Source: Canna indica (taxonomy: Eukaryota; Streptophyta; Magnoliopsida; Zingiberales; Cannaceae). From it: DNA of 64,000 nucleotides. Each line of letters begins with the position of its first letter. Position 1 is the first letter of the stretch. The notes under the pieces are model-generated. The model saw only the letters and a program-made list of their open reading frames with translations. It did not search any database and had not been told where the DNA came from. The translations under genes and the position numbers were made by a program. Location of the stretch: assembly GCA_034359265.1 (NCBI GenBank), contig CP136890.1, positions 29,926,501 to 29,990,500 of the forward strand. Reading direction: 5' to 3'. Positions 34,190-46,689 of this stretch are shown here, piece after piece.

Positions 34190-36990
34190 ATATAAACCAT
34201 GAGATTTCTCCCCCTATCAACATGCATATCTATGAAAATAAACTCCTTCTATCTATATTTTTCTCCCATTTATCTATATTTTTCTCCCCCTTTTGACATC
34301 AATCAAAAAGGACAAGAAAGGTCAATCTAGTCAAAGTTCAGACTCTAAAATTATTTTTCATGAAACATGAAAATCTCAACCAAAGGGATGAAAAAAAAAA
34401 ATTGATATGAAACTAAATCATATATGATAGCAAAGAGTGATAGATAGAATCCAAAACTAAATCATGTATGCACTCAAGTATGAATATCTTCGTGAATATT
34501 GGTTCTTTTTCATGACATTTTTAGATTTCATTCAAACTTTCAAAATACCAATATATTATCATTTAAGGCATGTATATCAAGTTTGAAGTGAAACTAATGT
34601 CATTTGATCAAAATATAAACTTAGCACGGTTTCATTCAAAATAGACATGAAAACATGAAATTGCTAAGTGCCAAATTTTGCTATCTACTCATGTTTTCTC
34701 AAACTTAGGCACCTAGACATCTAACATGAATGAATCTAAGTATATGAGTCAAGTTTAGGCTTAAAATAAAATTTCTAAGTCACTTTGTTGACTTAGGTCA
34801 AAGTATACTTTAAGTTTACAAAAATCAAACTTTTTAATCCTTATAAAATCATATTCTTAACAAAAAATTTTGAAACTTTAATTGGAGAAACTATATATTT
34901 TCAAGGAATCTAGAGGTTTAATAATCACTCAAAAATCAATTTTCTATAAATTCATAAAATTCCTGAAAGTCCAGGGGTATTTTTGTAAATTTTAGGTATT
35001 TTTTCAAAAGTTGTCAATTTTGCTTCAAACTTTCCAAACATCCCTGAATGATCATTTAAGATGTGTGTGTCAAGTTTGAGCTCAAAATGAATTCTCTACG
35101 TTCATTTTTCATCCTATTTTGATTTCAACCAAAAATTCATTTTTAAGATATCACTCAAGATATCAAAATCGTTTTTACAAATGATTTCACTCAAAGAATA
35201 GTGAGAACGATATTAGAAATGAAATCAAAATTGTATGCACAAAGTTTCATTTGAATTTTTTGACGAAAAATCAAAGTATCGAAAAGATTGATATTTCAAG
35301 AGGGTGATACTTTTGCATTTTTGAAATCCAACTTCAAAATTTCACTATAAATACGATTCTTAATGAAAATTTCTAAAGTTTTTACTGAAAAAACTAGATT
35401 TTTCAGTGAAGGTGCAGTTTCAAGAATCAGTTGAAAATAATTTTTTTATATTTTTTTAGAAATAACTAAAAATGCTAAAATTTCAATGGGATTTTCGTAA
35501 TTTTTAGTTATTTTTCAAAACATGCTCAGTTTTCATTCAAAATTTTATGACACCATAAAATAATCATGTAAAGAGTGTATGTCAAGTTTGAAATAAAAAT
35601 TATGTTCTTAAGTCAAGATATCAACCAAGCATTGTTTCATTCAAAACTAAGCTAGTTATCATGAAACTTGCTAAGTTTCAATCTTATTGTTTACTCATGA
35701 TTTTTCAAACTTAAACCTATGGACACCTAACATGAGTAAATCTAAACATGTTCCTCAAATCTGGATTGAAAATGAGACCTCTAAGTCAATTTATTGACTT
35801 GGGTTAACTTGGTTCAAAAGAGGTTATCATGAAATGATATCTATGTCATTTTATCCATATCCATATGAATTTTCATTCTAATTAAGTGCATGAAAATATG
35901 TCATACATATTCCTAAATATGTTTATGAAGTTTGGACTTAAAATGAAGTGTCCAAGTCGATTTGTTGACTTGGGTCAAACTTTTCAAATTTAAGTCCCCT
36001 AAAGTGATCTAGTTATCACATTGTTCATCTACACATGAATTTTCAAGTTTAAACACCTAGAATCATATCATGTGTGTATCTAAACATGTTTATTGGGTGT
36101 TTACTCAAAATAAGGTCTTTAATAAGGAATTTCAACCTAGTCCAATTTCATTCAATATCAATATCATGAAATTGCCTAGTTATCATAAAATTACCTAGTT
36201 ATCATGATTTTTCCTACTCATAAAGATTCAAACATTTATCATGCAAAATCAATCATGAGTATATAGAGACATCATTAAAGCATGAATATTCAAGTATTAT
36301 ATTGAGATTTTTGCAAAAACGAACTCATACCTCATTCTTGGAAATTTTGTCAAACTTGTCTTTTTTTTTACTTTTCAATTTTCTTCATGATAGCATAGCC
36401 TTCCATTAATATTTTCAACTTACAAGTAGACTTCATTTGTAGATAATGAAATTAAGGCTACTAGCAAGCTAACTAAACCAAATAGCAAAGAGAGATTCAA
36501 ATATCATTTTCAAAATGCATCTTTGCTAGATAGTTTGAAATTCGTTTTAAATGAAATCAAGTGACACCAAAACGAATTTTAAGAGATCACAAAAATAATA
36601 AATATGAAAATATGATATCCAACCCTTCCTATTGGTAGAAAACCGAAAGGCCACAATGAGCCTACGATTTAGAACTGCAAGGTCGCTTAGGCCCATTACA
36701 GGCCACATAGGTCTCCGAAGAGATCGGAAATTAAAAAATCAAAAATCAAAAAATCATTTGAAATATATTAAGAGCGGGGAAAATCAATCAATTTTAAGCA
36801 TGTATCATAAACACCAACTTCAAACATACAAGTAAGGAAAATGTGATGATACCAAGTGATTTAGATGTCAATTCTTAAACATAAGGCATCTAGTCTACGT
36901 GAAGACTTTGAAGTTGCAACCATGTAAGGATCCTTCCTTCAATTTTTTGGTCAACTTCATTTCTTCAATTTCCATTACCCTTGTGTGGTG
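34190..36990 (-). other. Long non-coding part of the minus-strand copia-like element
   Basis: No coding signal is seen. The left end has the reverse complement of a polypurine-like ttttgacatcaatcaaaaag / ctcccccttttgac block, similar to that at 45.5-45.7 kb. Inside, a roughly 80-100 bp module (caaactta..cacctagacatctaacatga..aatctaa, with tcaagtttga blocks before it) recurs in degraded form near 34.65, 35.70 and 36.03 kb. This looks like a non-autonomous element that carries gag plus spacer but no pol. Confidence 0.55.
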
Positions 36991-36997
36991 GCTCCCC

Positions 36998-38417
36998 CTA
37001 CAAAAGAGCATGAAACTTTTGGTACCCAAATGACTTTGGGTCCTTGGGGGTTAGATGTCTAGGAATCCAAAGTGTCCTAGCTACACTTGGATTTTTCTTG
37101 AATGCACAATTATAAATAGCATGGCCATATATGCCACAACAAAAGTAATGTCCATGAAATTCTTTTTTTTTATCATTCATGTGAACATGAGGTCTAATGT
37201 TAGAATGCTTGGCATTAGAGGCATGATGAGCATGGGCATTCTTAGATGAAACATTTTTCTTCCTAGAATATCTAAAGGATGAAACATTGGATAAATTATG
37301 TGTTTTCTTACTCAAGAGAACAACCTCATTTTTCAAGTCATTAATGGACTTATGCAATGCATGAGATTGAGATCTCAACAAACAATTTTCATTTTTCAAA
37401 CTCTCATTTTCCATTTTGAAATCATTTGAAGAATCATTACCCTTAAGTTTTAAACTATTTTTCAAGCTCTCATTTTCATTTCTAATTTTGGAAGTCTTAT
37501 TTAATAATTCATCATTTTCAATCTCTAACTTTTCATTTCTATGTTTTAAGTTCTTAATTTCAAGCTTCAAATCATCATGGCATGTATCAAGCATACTAGT
37601 GTTCAATTTTTCATTTTCAACTTCTAAGGCATGCAAGTGACTAGTAAGCTTAGAATTCTCCTTTTTAACTTTCTTTATTTCCTTGTTCTTTTTCATGAGC
37701 AATTCATACATTTTTCTATATTCATCAACTAGCTCATCATAAGACATGTTAAATGAGCTTGAATTGATCACTATTATGACAAGCGGCGGAAGACTTTACC
37801 TCATCTTTAAGACCCATGAGGCACAATTTTGAGGTGGCTTCATTGTCATCACATGAGGAGGCTCTACTTGATTCCGAAGTGAAATTGGAGACCTCCTTCT
37901 CCTTCTTGGATTTCTTTCTCATCAAGGGACAATTTTTCTTAATATGTCCCTTCTCTTGGCAAAGGAAGCACTTGACTTTTCTTTTCCTACTTTTAAGCGT
38001 GCTTCTTTGACCGGAAATGCTATGGGCATCACAAGAGACGTTAGTAGTGGATGGATGACCATTGTCATCACCACCTTCAACATAAGTAGTAATCTCTTCG
38101 GTTTTTGCAAAATCATATAGCATATTTAATGTTGCCCAAATATCAAATGCGGATGTACAATGCATGACTTTATCAAGGATGCTATTAGGTAAGGTACAAA
38201 ATATGGAATACATAACATCTCCATTAGATTGAAACATTTTCTTGTCATGTTCACTCCAATCATGCATGTCAACCTTAGGTTCAATGTATTCTAATTTAAT
38301 CATGTTATAAACATCAAAACCTCTAGTCTTTAAGTAGGTGTACATTCTAGACTTCCAAAGATCAAAGTTCGATTCATCGAACCTAGGAGGTGAAGACGCT
38401 ACCGACTCTAGTGTCAT
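36998..38417 (-). pseudogene. Gag-like gene of the minus-strand copia-like element
   Basis: Two overlapping frames together make a copia gag. The first (38417 to 37749, 222 residues) has F-D-E-S-N-F-D-L-W-K-S-R-M, A-F-D-I-W-A-T-L and a zinc knuckle C-F-L-C-Q-E-K-G-H-I-K-K-N-C. The second (37771 to 36998, 257 residues) has a long K/E/N-rich coiled coil and a second knuckle C-C-G-I-Y-G-H-A-I-Y-N-C near its end. The middle of a usual gag core is missing between Y-D-F-A-K-T and E-I-T-T, and one frameshift separates the parts. No protease or RT follows. The long open frames suggest that it decayed late. Confidence 0.75.
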
Positions 38418-38470
38418 TTTAAGATCGAGAGACGATGTAGAGGAGATGGTGAAATCTCAATCTACGACCC

Positions 38471-38482
38471 GCTCTGATACCA
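38471..38482 (-). other. Primer binding site, minus strand
   Basis: gctctgatacca is the reverse complement of TGGTATCAGAGC. It stands two bases inside the LTR end at 38485 and fixes the orientation of the minus-strand element. Confidence 0.9.
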
Positions 38483-38484
38483 AT

Positions 38485-39392
38485 TGTTGGGTGAAATGGC
38501 CACACTAGACGGGGGGGTGAATAGTATGTTAACTAAACAATTAGCCTAAATCTGATTTTAATCATTTTCTTAAACTACTTAGGTAATTTACTCAACTAAT
38601 CCTAGTAAACTACGTTTACAATGGTGGGTTTAAGTTTTAACACCAAGGCAACCACCAACTCAATCAAACCTAGCAACCTAGGTTTACACAAGTTCAGTTA
38701 CAATGAAATAAATAATAAAATACACTAATAAATAGAGCAATAAAACAACCAATGAAGTACTTAGCTCCACAACAAGATTCCTAGCTTCCTCTTGATGCCT
38801 TTGATGATGAAACAAAGAAGGTAAGGCTCAATCAAAGGGATGAGATATCAAAGCTAGGGTTTCTCTAAGAATTGGCACAATGAAAGCTTTGGAATTGATC
38901 AAGGATGGTAAAATGATATTTTGGAGTGATCAAAAGTGTCTAAGGAAAGCTTAGGCTTGGGTATTTATAGAGCCCAGAAGAAATGGAATGAAACAGGCGG
39001 CTCAACGGGCGGATAACTAGCCGTTTCCGTTGTTCGGTCGCTTGCCGGTCGATCGTCGGTCGATCGACCGATCGATCGCCCAGCGACCGCTGGCTCTCTG
39101 TGAATTAATCGCACCGTTCGGTCGATCAATGGGTCAACCGAATGAGTCACAACTTCAACGATCCGCAATCCGGTCAATCGATCGATCGACCGACGCACGC
39201 GCTGCCAAATTTTCACCTCGGTCGGTCGACCGACCGATCAACTGAATACTAGACAGACTGGGCAGATAGCTAGTTTGCTTGGTTTTCTTTGCTTGTTTGG
39301 GTTCCTTCTTCGCTAAGTCTACTTATATAATATTTATTAACTTTATGTTAATAACTTTAAAATATAAATGTTATATAAGGATTACCCCCTGG
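38485..39392 (-). repeat. 5' LTR of the minus-strand element, truncated
   Basis: It reads as the reverse complement of the 3' part of the LTR at 39418-41154 (shared gtgaaatgg, ccgcccgttgagccg-type and gtaatccttatataac blocks). About 560 bp of its outer start is missing where the plus-strand polypurine tract begins. Confidence 0.8.
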
Positions 39393-39401
39393 TATTTTAA
39401 A

Positions 39402-39417
39402 ACAAAAAGGGGGAGAT
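39402..39417 (+). other. Polypurine tract
   Basis: aaaaagggggaga lies directly before an LTR start TGTTGGCC. It marks the 3' LTR of a plus-strand element whose body is absent. Confidence 0.75.
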
Positions 39418-41154
39418 TGTTGGCCTAAGGTATTCTACCTTGGTCTTAATCTCGGTTTTGATGATAATAAATATGGAACTAATGTTTCATTGAGAAATCT
39501 TTTAGGTTCCATATTGGTTAGCGCACAATGTCCGCGATCGGAAAAATTGGAGAAATTAGAGAAATCGGCAAGGACGCTCGTCGACGGTCGGGATTCTTCG
39601 GGAACTTAGACTTTAGTTTTAGGGTGTCTAGTTTATATTGTAAATTCTCATGATGATGCATAAGAACCCAAAAACCAAACCCGAATTCCCCAAATCATGA
39701 AAACTCAGAAACCACCCTGAAACACTAAGCCTAGGGAGCTCCTTGGAGGGCTATATGTCCTAGACATGTTCTTGACATAAAAAATGGCGGTAATTGTTCT
39801 TTGGGTCAAAACTAGATAACGATGTATTTTAAAGGAATTTTTAGAAGCCTTTAACATACCCATATTTGACCCGGGATATTAGAAAATTTCTGTTTTCGAA
39901 AATTTGTACTAGACCCCAAAAACTAGATTTTGATTCTTAAGGATTTTGATTTTTTAGATATTTTTATTGAATCCAAATGGGGGGTAATCCTTATATAACA
40001 TTTATGTTTTAAAGTTAATGTTATATAAGTAGACTTAGCGAAGACGGAACGCAAACAAGCAAAGAAAACCAAGCAAACTAGATGTCTGCCCAGTTTGTCC
40101 AGTTTTCGGTCAACCGGTCGGTCGACCGACCGACCGAGGTGAAAATTTGGCAGCGCGTGCGTCGATCGATCGATCGGTCGACCGGATTGCGGATCGTTGA
40201 AGTCGCGACTCATTCAGTCGACCCGTTGGTCGACCAAATGGTGCGATTAATTTATAGAGAGCTAGCGGTCGCTGGGCGATTGATCGGTCGGTCAACCAAC
40301 GATCGACCGGCAAGCAACCGAATGACAGAAATAGCTAGTTTTCCGCCCGTTGAGCCGCCCGTTTCATTCTATTTCTTCTTGGCTCTATAATTACCCAAGC
40401 CTAAGCCTTCCTTAGACACTTTTGATCACTCCAAAACGTTATTGAGCCATCCTTGATCAATTCCAAAGCTTTCATTGAGCCAATTCTTAGAGAAACCCTA
40501 GCTTTGATATCTCATCCCTTTGATTGAGTCTTATCTTCATTGTTTCATCATCGAAGGCATCAAGAGGAAGCTAGGGATCTTGTTGTGGAGCTAAGCACTT
40601 CATTGGGGTTGATTTATTGCTCCATTTATTGGTGTATTTTATTGTTTATTTCATTGTAACTGAACTTGTGTAAACCTAGGTTGCTAGGTTTGATTGAGTT
40701 GGTGGTTGCCTTGGTGTTAAGGCTTAAACCCACTGTTGTAAACGTAGTTTACTAGGATTAGTTGAGTTGTCCCTTAGGTTGAGGTGGAAGAGTGCTCTCG
40801 GTAAGAAGATGAAGACTTCCGGGTGTGGAAGTGCCTTAGGTTGAGAGCGAGACTCTTCGGGTCAAAGTCCTCATTGTAAGGGAAACAAAATTAATCTAGT
40901 TAAACTAGTTTGGAAATCCTAAGCGGGATACTTAGGTAGTGGAGTAGGCATTGGGGGCGAACCATTATAAACAATTGTGTTAGCATTGTTCTCTTTGTGC
41001 TTTCATTGTTTATCTTCATTACTCGCTTTCGCATTTAGTCATCGAATTAGAAATTGCCTAAGTAGTTTAAGAAAATGATTCAAACCAGATTTAGGCTAAT
41101 TGTTTAATGAACACACTATTCACCCCCCCTTTAGTGTGACCATTTCACCCAACA
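39418..41154 (+). repeat. Full copia-type LTR, plus strand
   Basis: It runs from TGTTGGCCTAAGG to ATTTCACCCAACA, about 1737 bp. Near 40110-40330 it has dense palindromic ggtcgaccgaccgacc and tcgatcgatcgatcgg clusters. The gag of the outer copia element resumes right after it. Confidence 0.8.
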
Positions 41155-42192
41155 TATGTGACCCATATGAAGCAATACAAGGAGGAAGATGCTCCCGAAG
41201 GCAAGACCATTGCCTTAAAAGCATCACACCGGGGTGAAGAACCCTCATCATCCGAGGACCAAACAAGAAGATTCATGAGTTTCATGAGAGGAGGCATGAG
41301 AAAGGGAAGAGGAGGCTACACATGCTTCAATTGTAACAAAACCGGGCATCTAAGGAAGGATTGCCCACTTCTCAAGATGGCTTCCACCTCCAACCCTCAC
41401 AAGAAAGACAAATACAAGAAGAAGAAGAAGAAGAAGAAGAAGAAGAAGAAGGCAATGATGGCTTCTTGGGATGAAAGCGAGTCTTCGTCAAGTGAAGAAG
41501 ACTCCAAAAGTGAAAAGACAAATCTTTGCCTCATGGCAAATGACAATGAGGTAAGAATTACTTTTGGTGAGCTTTCATTTACACAAGAAGAACTAGAAAA
41601 TGAGTTTGATCAAACACATAATGAATTTAATACCATTAGGAAAAAGTTTAAAGAGCTTAAGAAGGACAACAAATCTTTAGAGCTTGAAAATGATAACTTG
41701 CTACTTTCATGCAATGCATTAAGGAAAGAAGTAGATACCCTTAAGGAAGAAAAGCATGCCTTAGATGATGCTAAGAAAAACTTAGAAAATGAAAATGAAA
41801 AGTTGGAAAATAAAAACAAGTTCTTAAGTGATAAAGTAGAGCACTTGAATGATAGCATGCTAAACTTAAAAAGGGAACTTTGCATGCAAAATGAAAACAT
41901 GACAATCCTACAAAATGCCATGCCAAAGGTTGTACATGCGAGAAAGTCATCAAACAATCACACTCATGCATACTTCCATGCTTACACACGTAGTCCAAGA
42001 AAATTTAATGGAAGTTGCTTTTCATGTGGTATTTTTGGCCATATGGCTAGAGATTGTACACTAAGAAGGAACCCTTATGCTAGATTCACTTGGGTTCCTA
42101 AGATGACTAACACTCAAGGACCCAAGAAGATTTGGGTACCTAAAATTGTCTCTTCTCCTTTTGTAGATGGAGAAGCATCCTCAAGCAAGTAG
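41155..42192 (+). pseudogene. Copia gag, C-terminal part, open
   Basis: This 340-residue open stretch continues the gag interrupted at 34099 (H-M-K-Q-Y-K-E-E follows L-M-T-H-D). It has a first knuckle C-F-N-C-N-K-T-G-H-L-R-K-D-C, a run of about 12 lysines from an AAG repeat, a Ser/Glu acidic patch, a long coiled coil and a second knuckle C-F-S-C-G-I-F-G-H-M-A-R-D-C. The two-knuckle plan matches the minus-strand gag at 37-38.4 kb. Confidence 0.8.
41418..41453 (+). repeat. (AAG)n microsatellite in gag
   Basis: About 12 AAG triplets encoding lysines; it keeps the reading frame. Confidence 0.9.
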
Positions 42193-45100
42193 AAGCACAT
42201 GGATATTGGATAACGGTTGCTCAAAACACATGATAGGTGATATCAATCTTTTCACAACCCTATCCAGCAAGGATGGTGGACATGTGACATTTGGAGACAA
42301 TGCCAAAGGTAAGATTGTTGGCATTGGTGATATAGGTATACTCCCCTACCCATGCATAAAAAATGTCTTACTATTTGATGGGTTAAAGTAGAATTTGATT
42401 AGCATATCTCAATTGTGTGACAATGGATATGTAGTCATTTTTGAAGCATCTAAATGCATCATTATAAGTGCATCATCTAATGATATTGTGTTTATTGGAA
42501 ATAGGCAGAAAAATGTTTACACATTAGTTTTAAATATTTTGCCTAATCCCCATTAGATGCTTGGTTGCCATGGAAAATGATTCTTAGTTGTGGCATAGAA
42601 GGCTAGGACATGCTAGCGTGAGTCTCATCCAAGAAATATCAAAAGAGGACTTAGTTAAAGGAATACCTAAGATAAAATTTGAATACGATAAACTTTGTGA
42701 TGCATGTCAAGATGGAAAACAAGTTAAGTCTTCATTTTATAGCATTAATCAAGTGAGAACATCTAGAACACTTGAACTTGTGCACGTGGATCTTTAGGTC
42801 CTTGTGATGTAGCTAGTATAGGTGGAAAATTATATTGCTATGTTTTGGTTGATGATTTCTCTATATTTACATGAGTTTTCTTCTTAGCTAAGAAAAATGA
42901 AACTTTTATTTTTTTCAAAAAAATTGCTAGGAAAGTTACAAATGAGAAGAAAACTTCAAATTTGAAAATTAGAAGTGATAATGGAGGAGAATTTAAAAAT
43001 GAAAATTTTTCTGAATTTTGTGACGAATTGGGTATTGAGCACACTTTCTCTTCCCCTAGAACCCCTCAACAAAATGGGGTGATTGAGAGGAAGAATAGAA
43101 CCTTACAATAGATGGTTAGGATCATGCTTTGTGAAAATAATTTGCCAAGTACTTCTAGGCCGAAGCCATAAATACCCCTTGTTATGTGTTTAATCATGTT
43201 TTATTATGACCTAAAATCAAGAAAACACCTTTTGAGTTTTGGAATGATAAAATCTCAAGTGTGGGATACTTTCGTATTTTTTGATGTAAATTCTTTATCT
43301 TAAACACTAAGGAGCATCTAGGAAAATTTGATTCTAAATCCGATGAAGGTATTTTCCTAGGTTACTCGAATAGTTCTAAGGCATATAGAGTTTATAATCG
43401 TAGAACTATGATTATTAAAGAATCTATGCATGTTACATTTGATGAAACTAATGATTCTTCTAAAAATATTAAGATTGTGAATGTAGGTGGGGAACTTGAG
43501 GAACTCACATTTCATGACAAAGAGGTTGAGGATGAAAACAATGAAGAAACACAACATGAAGAACCCTCATCCTCAGCTCTACCTCAAGATGATGAAGAAG
43601 AAGAAGAGGAAGCTCTACCACCTCTCCCCAAAGGGTATCGGTTGATTAGAGATTATCCAATGGATCAAGTCATTGGAGAACGTACCATCAACGGGAGTGG
43701 TAACGCGCTTTAAACTTAAGAACAATTGTTAATATGTAGCATTCATATCTCAGGTAGAGCCAAAAAATATTAAGGAAGTAATAGAAGATGAATTTTGGGT
43801 AATAGCTATGCATGAAGAACTCAATCAATTTGTTAGGAATGAAGTATGAGACTTGGTACCTAGACCTAGTGGACAAACCGTGATTAGGACTAAATGAGTA
43901 TTTAGAAACAAGTTAGATGAAGGAGGTTTAATAATTAGAAACAAAGCTAGGTTAGTGGCCCAAGGGTACAGTCAAGAAGAAGGAATAAACTACAATGAAA
44001 CTTATGCTCCCGTAGCTAGATTAGAGGCAATTTGCATGCTTTTGTCTTATGCTAGTTTTAGAGGCTTTAAACTTTTTCAAATGGATGTTAAAAGTGTGTT
44101 TTTAAATGGTTTTATCGATGAAAAAATTTATATGGAATAACCCCCCGGATTTGAAAGTTTTGAGTTTCCAACTCATGTTTTCAAACTTAAAAAGGCTTTG
44201 TATGGCCTAAAACAAGCCCCTAGGACTTGATATGAAAGACTTTCCATATTTTTGATAGATCAAGGCTTTAGCATTGGAAAAGCCAATGTTTCTCTTTTTA
44301 TAAAAAAAAATGAAAATGATATTTTACTCGTGCAAATTTATGTTGATGATATAAAATTTGGTGCTACTAATGAATTGCTTTGTGAGTGGTTTGCAAAGTG
44401 CATGCAAGAAGAGTTTGAGATGAGCATGATGGGAGAACTTTCCTTCATGCTTGGTCTCCAAATCAAGCAAACCAACAAAGGAATCTTCATAAATCAAGCT
44501 AAATACACAAAGGAGCTCATCAAAAGGTTTAGAATTAATGAAGCCAAGATAGCTTCTACACCAATGAGCACATCCATCAAGCTTGACAAAAATGAAGATG
44601 GTGTCAAAGTAGACGAAAAATGATATTGATGTATGATTGGTAGTCTTCTCTATTTAACTGCAACTAGACCCGATATCATGTTTAGTGTTTATGCATGTGC
44701 TAGGTTTCAATCTTATCCTAGAATGTCTCACTTAAGTGCGGTCAAACACATATTGAGATATTTGAAGGGCACAGTTGACTTAGGATTATGGTATCCATGT
44801 AATGCATCTTTTGATTTAATTGGTTTTTCGGATGCCGATTTTGCCATGTGTAAAGTAGATCAAAAACGCACTTATGGGTATTGTCAATTCCTAGGGTTGA
44901 TTCTTGTTTCTTGGTTTTTAAAGAAACAAAACTCGGTTGCACTTTCAACTACCGAAGCGGAATACATCGCTACGGCTAGTTATTATGCACAAGTCCTTTG
45001 GATGAAACAAACCCTTTTAGATTATGAACTTAAGTATTCATGTATACCTATACATTGTGATAACTCTAGTGCAATCAATTTAGTAAAAAATCCAATTTTA

Positions 45101-45484
45101 CTCTCTGGGACCAAGCACATTGATCTAATGCACCATTTTCTTAGGAATAATATAGCTAAGGGAAATATATCTGTGGAATTCATATCCACCGATAAACAAC
45201 TTGCGGATATATTCACAAAACCCTTAAGTGAAGAAAGCTTTACAAACTTAAGAATGCAATTAGGAATTTGTGCTTTTCCTAGTGGTTTAAAATATTTAAA
45301 ATATACATGTCTTTTGAAAAATTGCATTTCATGTGGTATCATCACACTTATGTATTGCCTTGTAATGGGGCTTTGCGACTTATCGATGTTTGCCTTCTAT
45401 AGGCTTACATTGATAGGAAAGAATATAGTGGTAGATGATACTCAATTTTTTGGTTTTCTTGGTTTTAATGATGGAACTCATTAA
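42193..45484 (+). pseudogene. Copia pol: protease, integrase, RT, RNase H
   Basis: Parts in copia order. Protease near 42200: W-I-L-D-N-G-C-S-K-H-M, with N for the usual S of D-S-G. Integrase: L-W-H-R-R-L-G-H with C-D-A-C (42580-42710) and the core R-S-D-N-G-G-E-F followed by P-Q-Q-N-G-V-I-E-R-K-N-R. RT (43740-44620): V-A-Q-G-Y-S-Q, F-Q-M-D-V-K, then Y-V-D-D-I-K-F-G-A-T-N. RNase H (44630-45290): T-R-P-D-I-M-F, S-T-T-E-A-E-Y and A-D-I-F-T-K-P-L. Stops near 42390, 42796, 43110, 44138 and 44623 and several frameshifts disable it. The last frame runs on for about 60 residues past the usual RNase H end. Confidence 0.88.
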
Positions 45485-45713
45485 TAGTACCTTAGTTCTT
45501 GCCCTTTTTGATTGATGTCCAAAGGGGGAGAAAAAGTAAGGTCACATTTGTTTTATGATGCATATAGATAGGGAGAGTTACAAGCATAATATGCATATTG
45601 ATAGGGGGAGCATATGTTAAGTTGCGAACTAAGTTGCACATGCCTTAACTCAAACTCACAAATGATACTTAGAGTCTTCTTTTATATAAAAATTTCATGT
45701 TATGTTTGTCATC

Positions 45714-45730
45714 ATCAAAAAGGGAGAGAT
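45714..45730 (+). other. Polypurine tract of the copia element
   Basis: aaaaagggagaga directly precedes the TGTTAGCCC start of the 3' LTR. Confidence 0.8.
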
Positions 45731-46685
45731 TGTTAGCCCAAGGGTTCCCATTTGGCTTAGATCTCTATTTTGGTGATAACAAACATGTATTTAATATATG
45801 TGTGAAGTTTTGAATTTAGATTGAGGTTACGATACACACGCGAACTTCGCTCGGAGAATCGCAAAATCGTCAAATGGGGCCGGGTGTAGATTAAGTAGAA
45901 CTCGTAAAATCATCAAAGAGATTCTATGTAATATACCCTAGGATCTCATCCCAAGCCTATTTGTAAAGTTATCCAAGTCAAAAACTTGGTAACGAAATCC
46001 ATAAAAAAGCGTGTAACAAAACAAATGTAGAAAATAGCCTCAACCTAGGTTTGGTCGACCAATCGGTCGACTGAACAAGGCAGAAAAATGGTAGTAGCCC
46101 CTTCAATCGACCGACCGAACAAGGCCAAAAACTGACAGTGGCTAATTCGGTCGACCGGACAACAAAGAAATTAATCGCGATCGATTCGATCGACCGAACA
46201 TGGCTATAGAAGGGCAGAACGCCAACGGTCACTGGGGTCGATCGGTCAGTCGACCAACGATCGATTGGCAAGCGACCAATCGACGTCCAACAGGCAGAAA
46301 AAACACCCGTTGGAGTGCTGTTCCGAATGAGGGGTTATAAATACCCCTCACCAACCTTCATTTATCCTCATCAACCATTCATAAAAGCTTCCAAAGTGAG
46401 ATTTGTGCCTTATAAGCTTGATTTGCTCGCCCTTGCTTCTCCGATCGACGATTTCTCTCAAGTGCTCATCTTCCCTCGAGTCCGGCTTCGATTCGACCTC
46501 AACATATTGTGGAGTTGGAGGCATTGAAGGCTTGGAAAAGAGCTCTTAGTTGTTGTTTACTCTTTAGCTCTTTTTGTTGTAATTTTACTTGTTACTTGAA
46601 CTTGTTCTTCATTAATTAACTTGCTAGGTGTGCTAGTGTAAACACTTAGGTTTGCTTTGTAGAATTGTATTTTGCCTAAGCGAAT
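45731..46685 (+). repeat. 3' LTR of the copia element, end lost
   Basis: It shares its first 250 bp with the 5' LTR remnant. It then has gtcgaccga-type clusters (46050-46270), a TATA-like region followed by gttataaatacccc (46332), and a downstream part ending near 46685 where gypsy LTR sequence starts. The boundary is approximate. Confidence 0.75.
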
Positions 46686-46689
46686 ATGT

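Larger units (their letters stand above)
34100..41154. mobile_element. Rearranged pair of copia-like elements inserted in gag
   Basis: The left edge (34100-34190) is the first 90 bp of an LTR, TGTTGGCCTAAGG. The right edge (39418-41154) is a full LTR of the same family on the plus strand with a polypurine tract before it. Between them lies a minus-strand element of a related family: 3' non-coding DNA, gag, primer site and 5' LTR. The flanks catga and tatgt share only three of five bases, so the target duplication is weak. Either one element inserted into another, or two copies recombined head to head. Confidence 0.7.
33152..46685 (+). mobile_element. Ty1/copia retrotransposon (SIRE-like), nested in CACTA-3
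   Basis: A 5' LTR remnant starting TGTTGGCCCAAGGG (33152), gag, protease, integrase, RT, RNase H, polypurine tract and a 3' LTR starting TGTTAGCCCAAGGG (45731) lie in copia order on the plus strand. Its gag is interrupted at 34100-41154 by other copia-like DNA. The gag with two zinc knuckles and a long coiled coil suggests the SIRE/Maximus lineage, but this is tentative. The 3' LTR end and any target duplication were lost where the gypsy LTR begins. Confidence 0.85.

Noticed and set aside
39923..40390. Overlapping ORFs rich in R-S-I-D-R
   Set aside because: They are caused by GATC/GACC palindromic repeats in the LTR.
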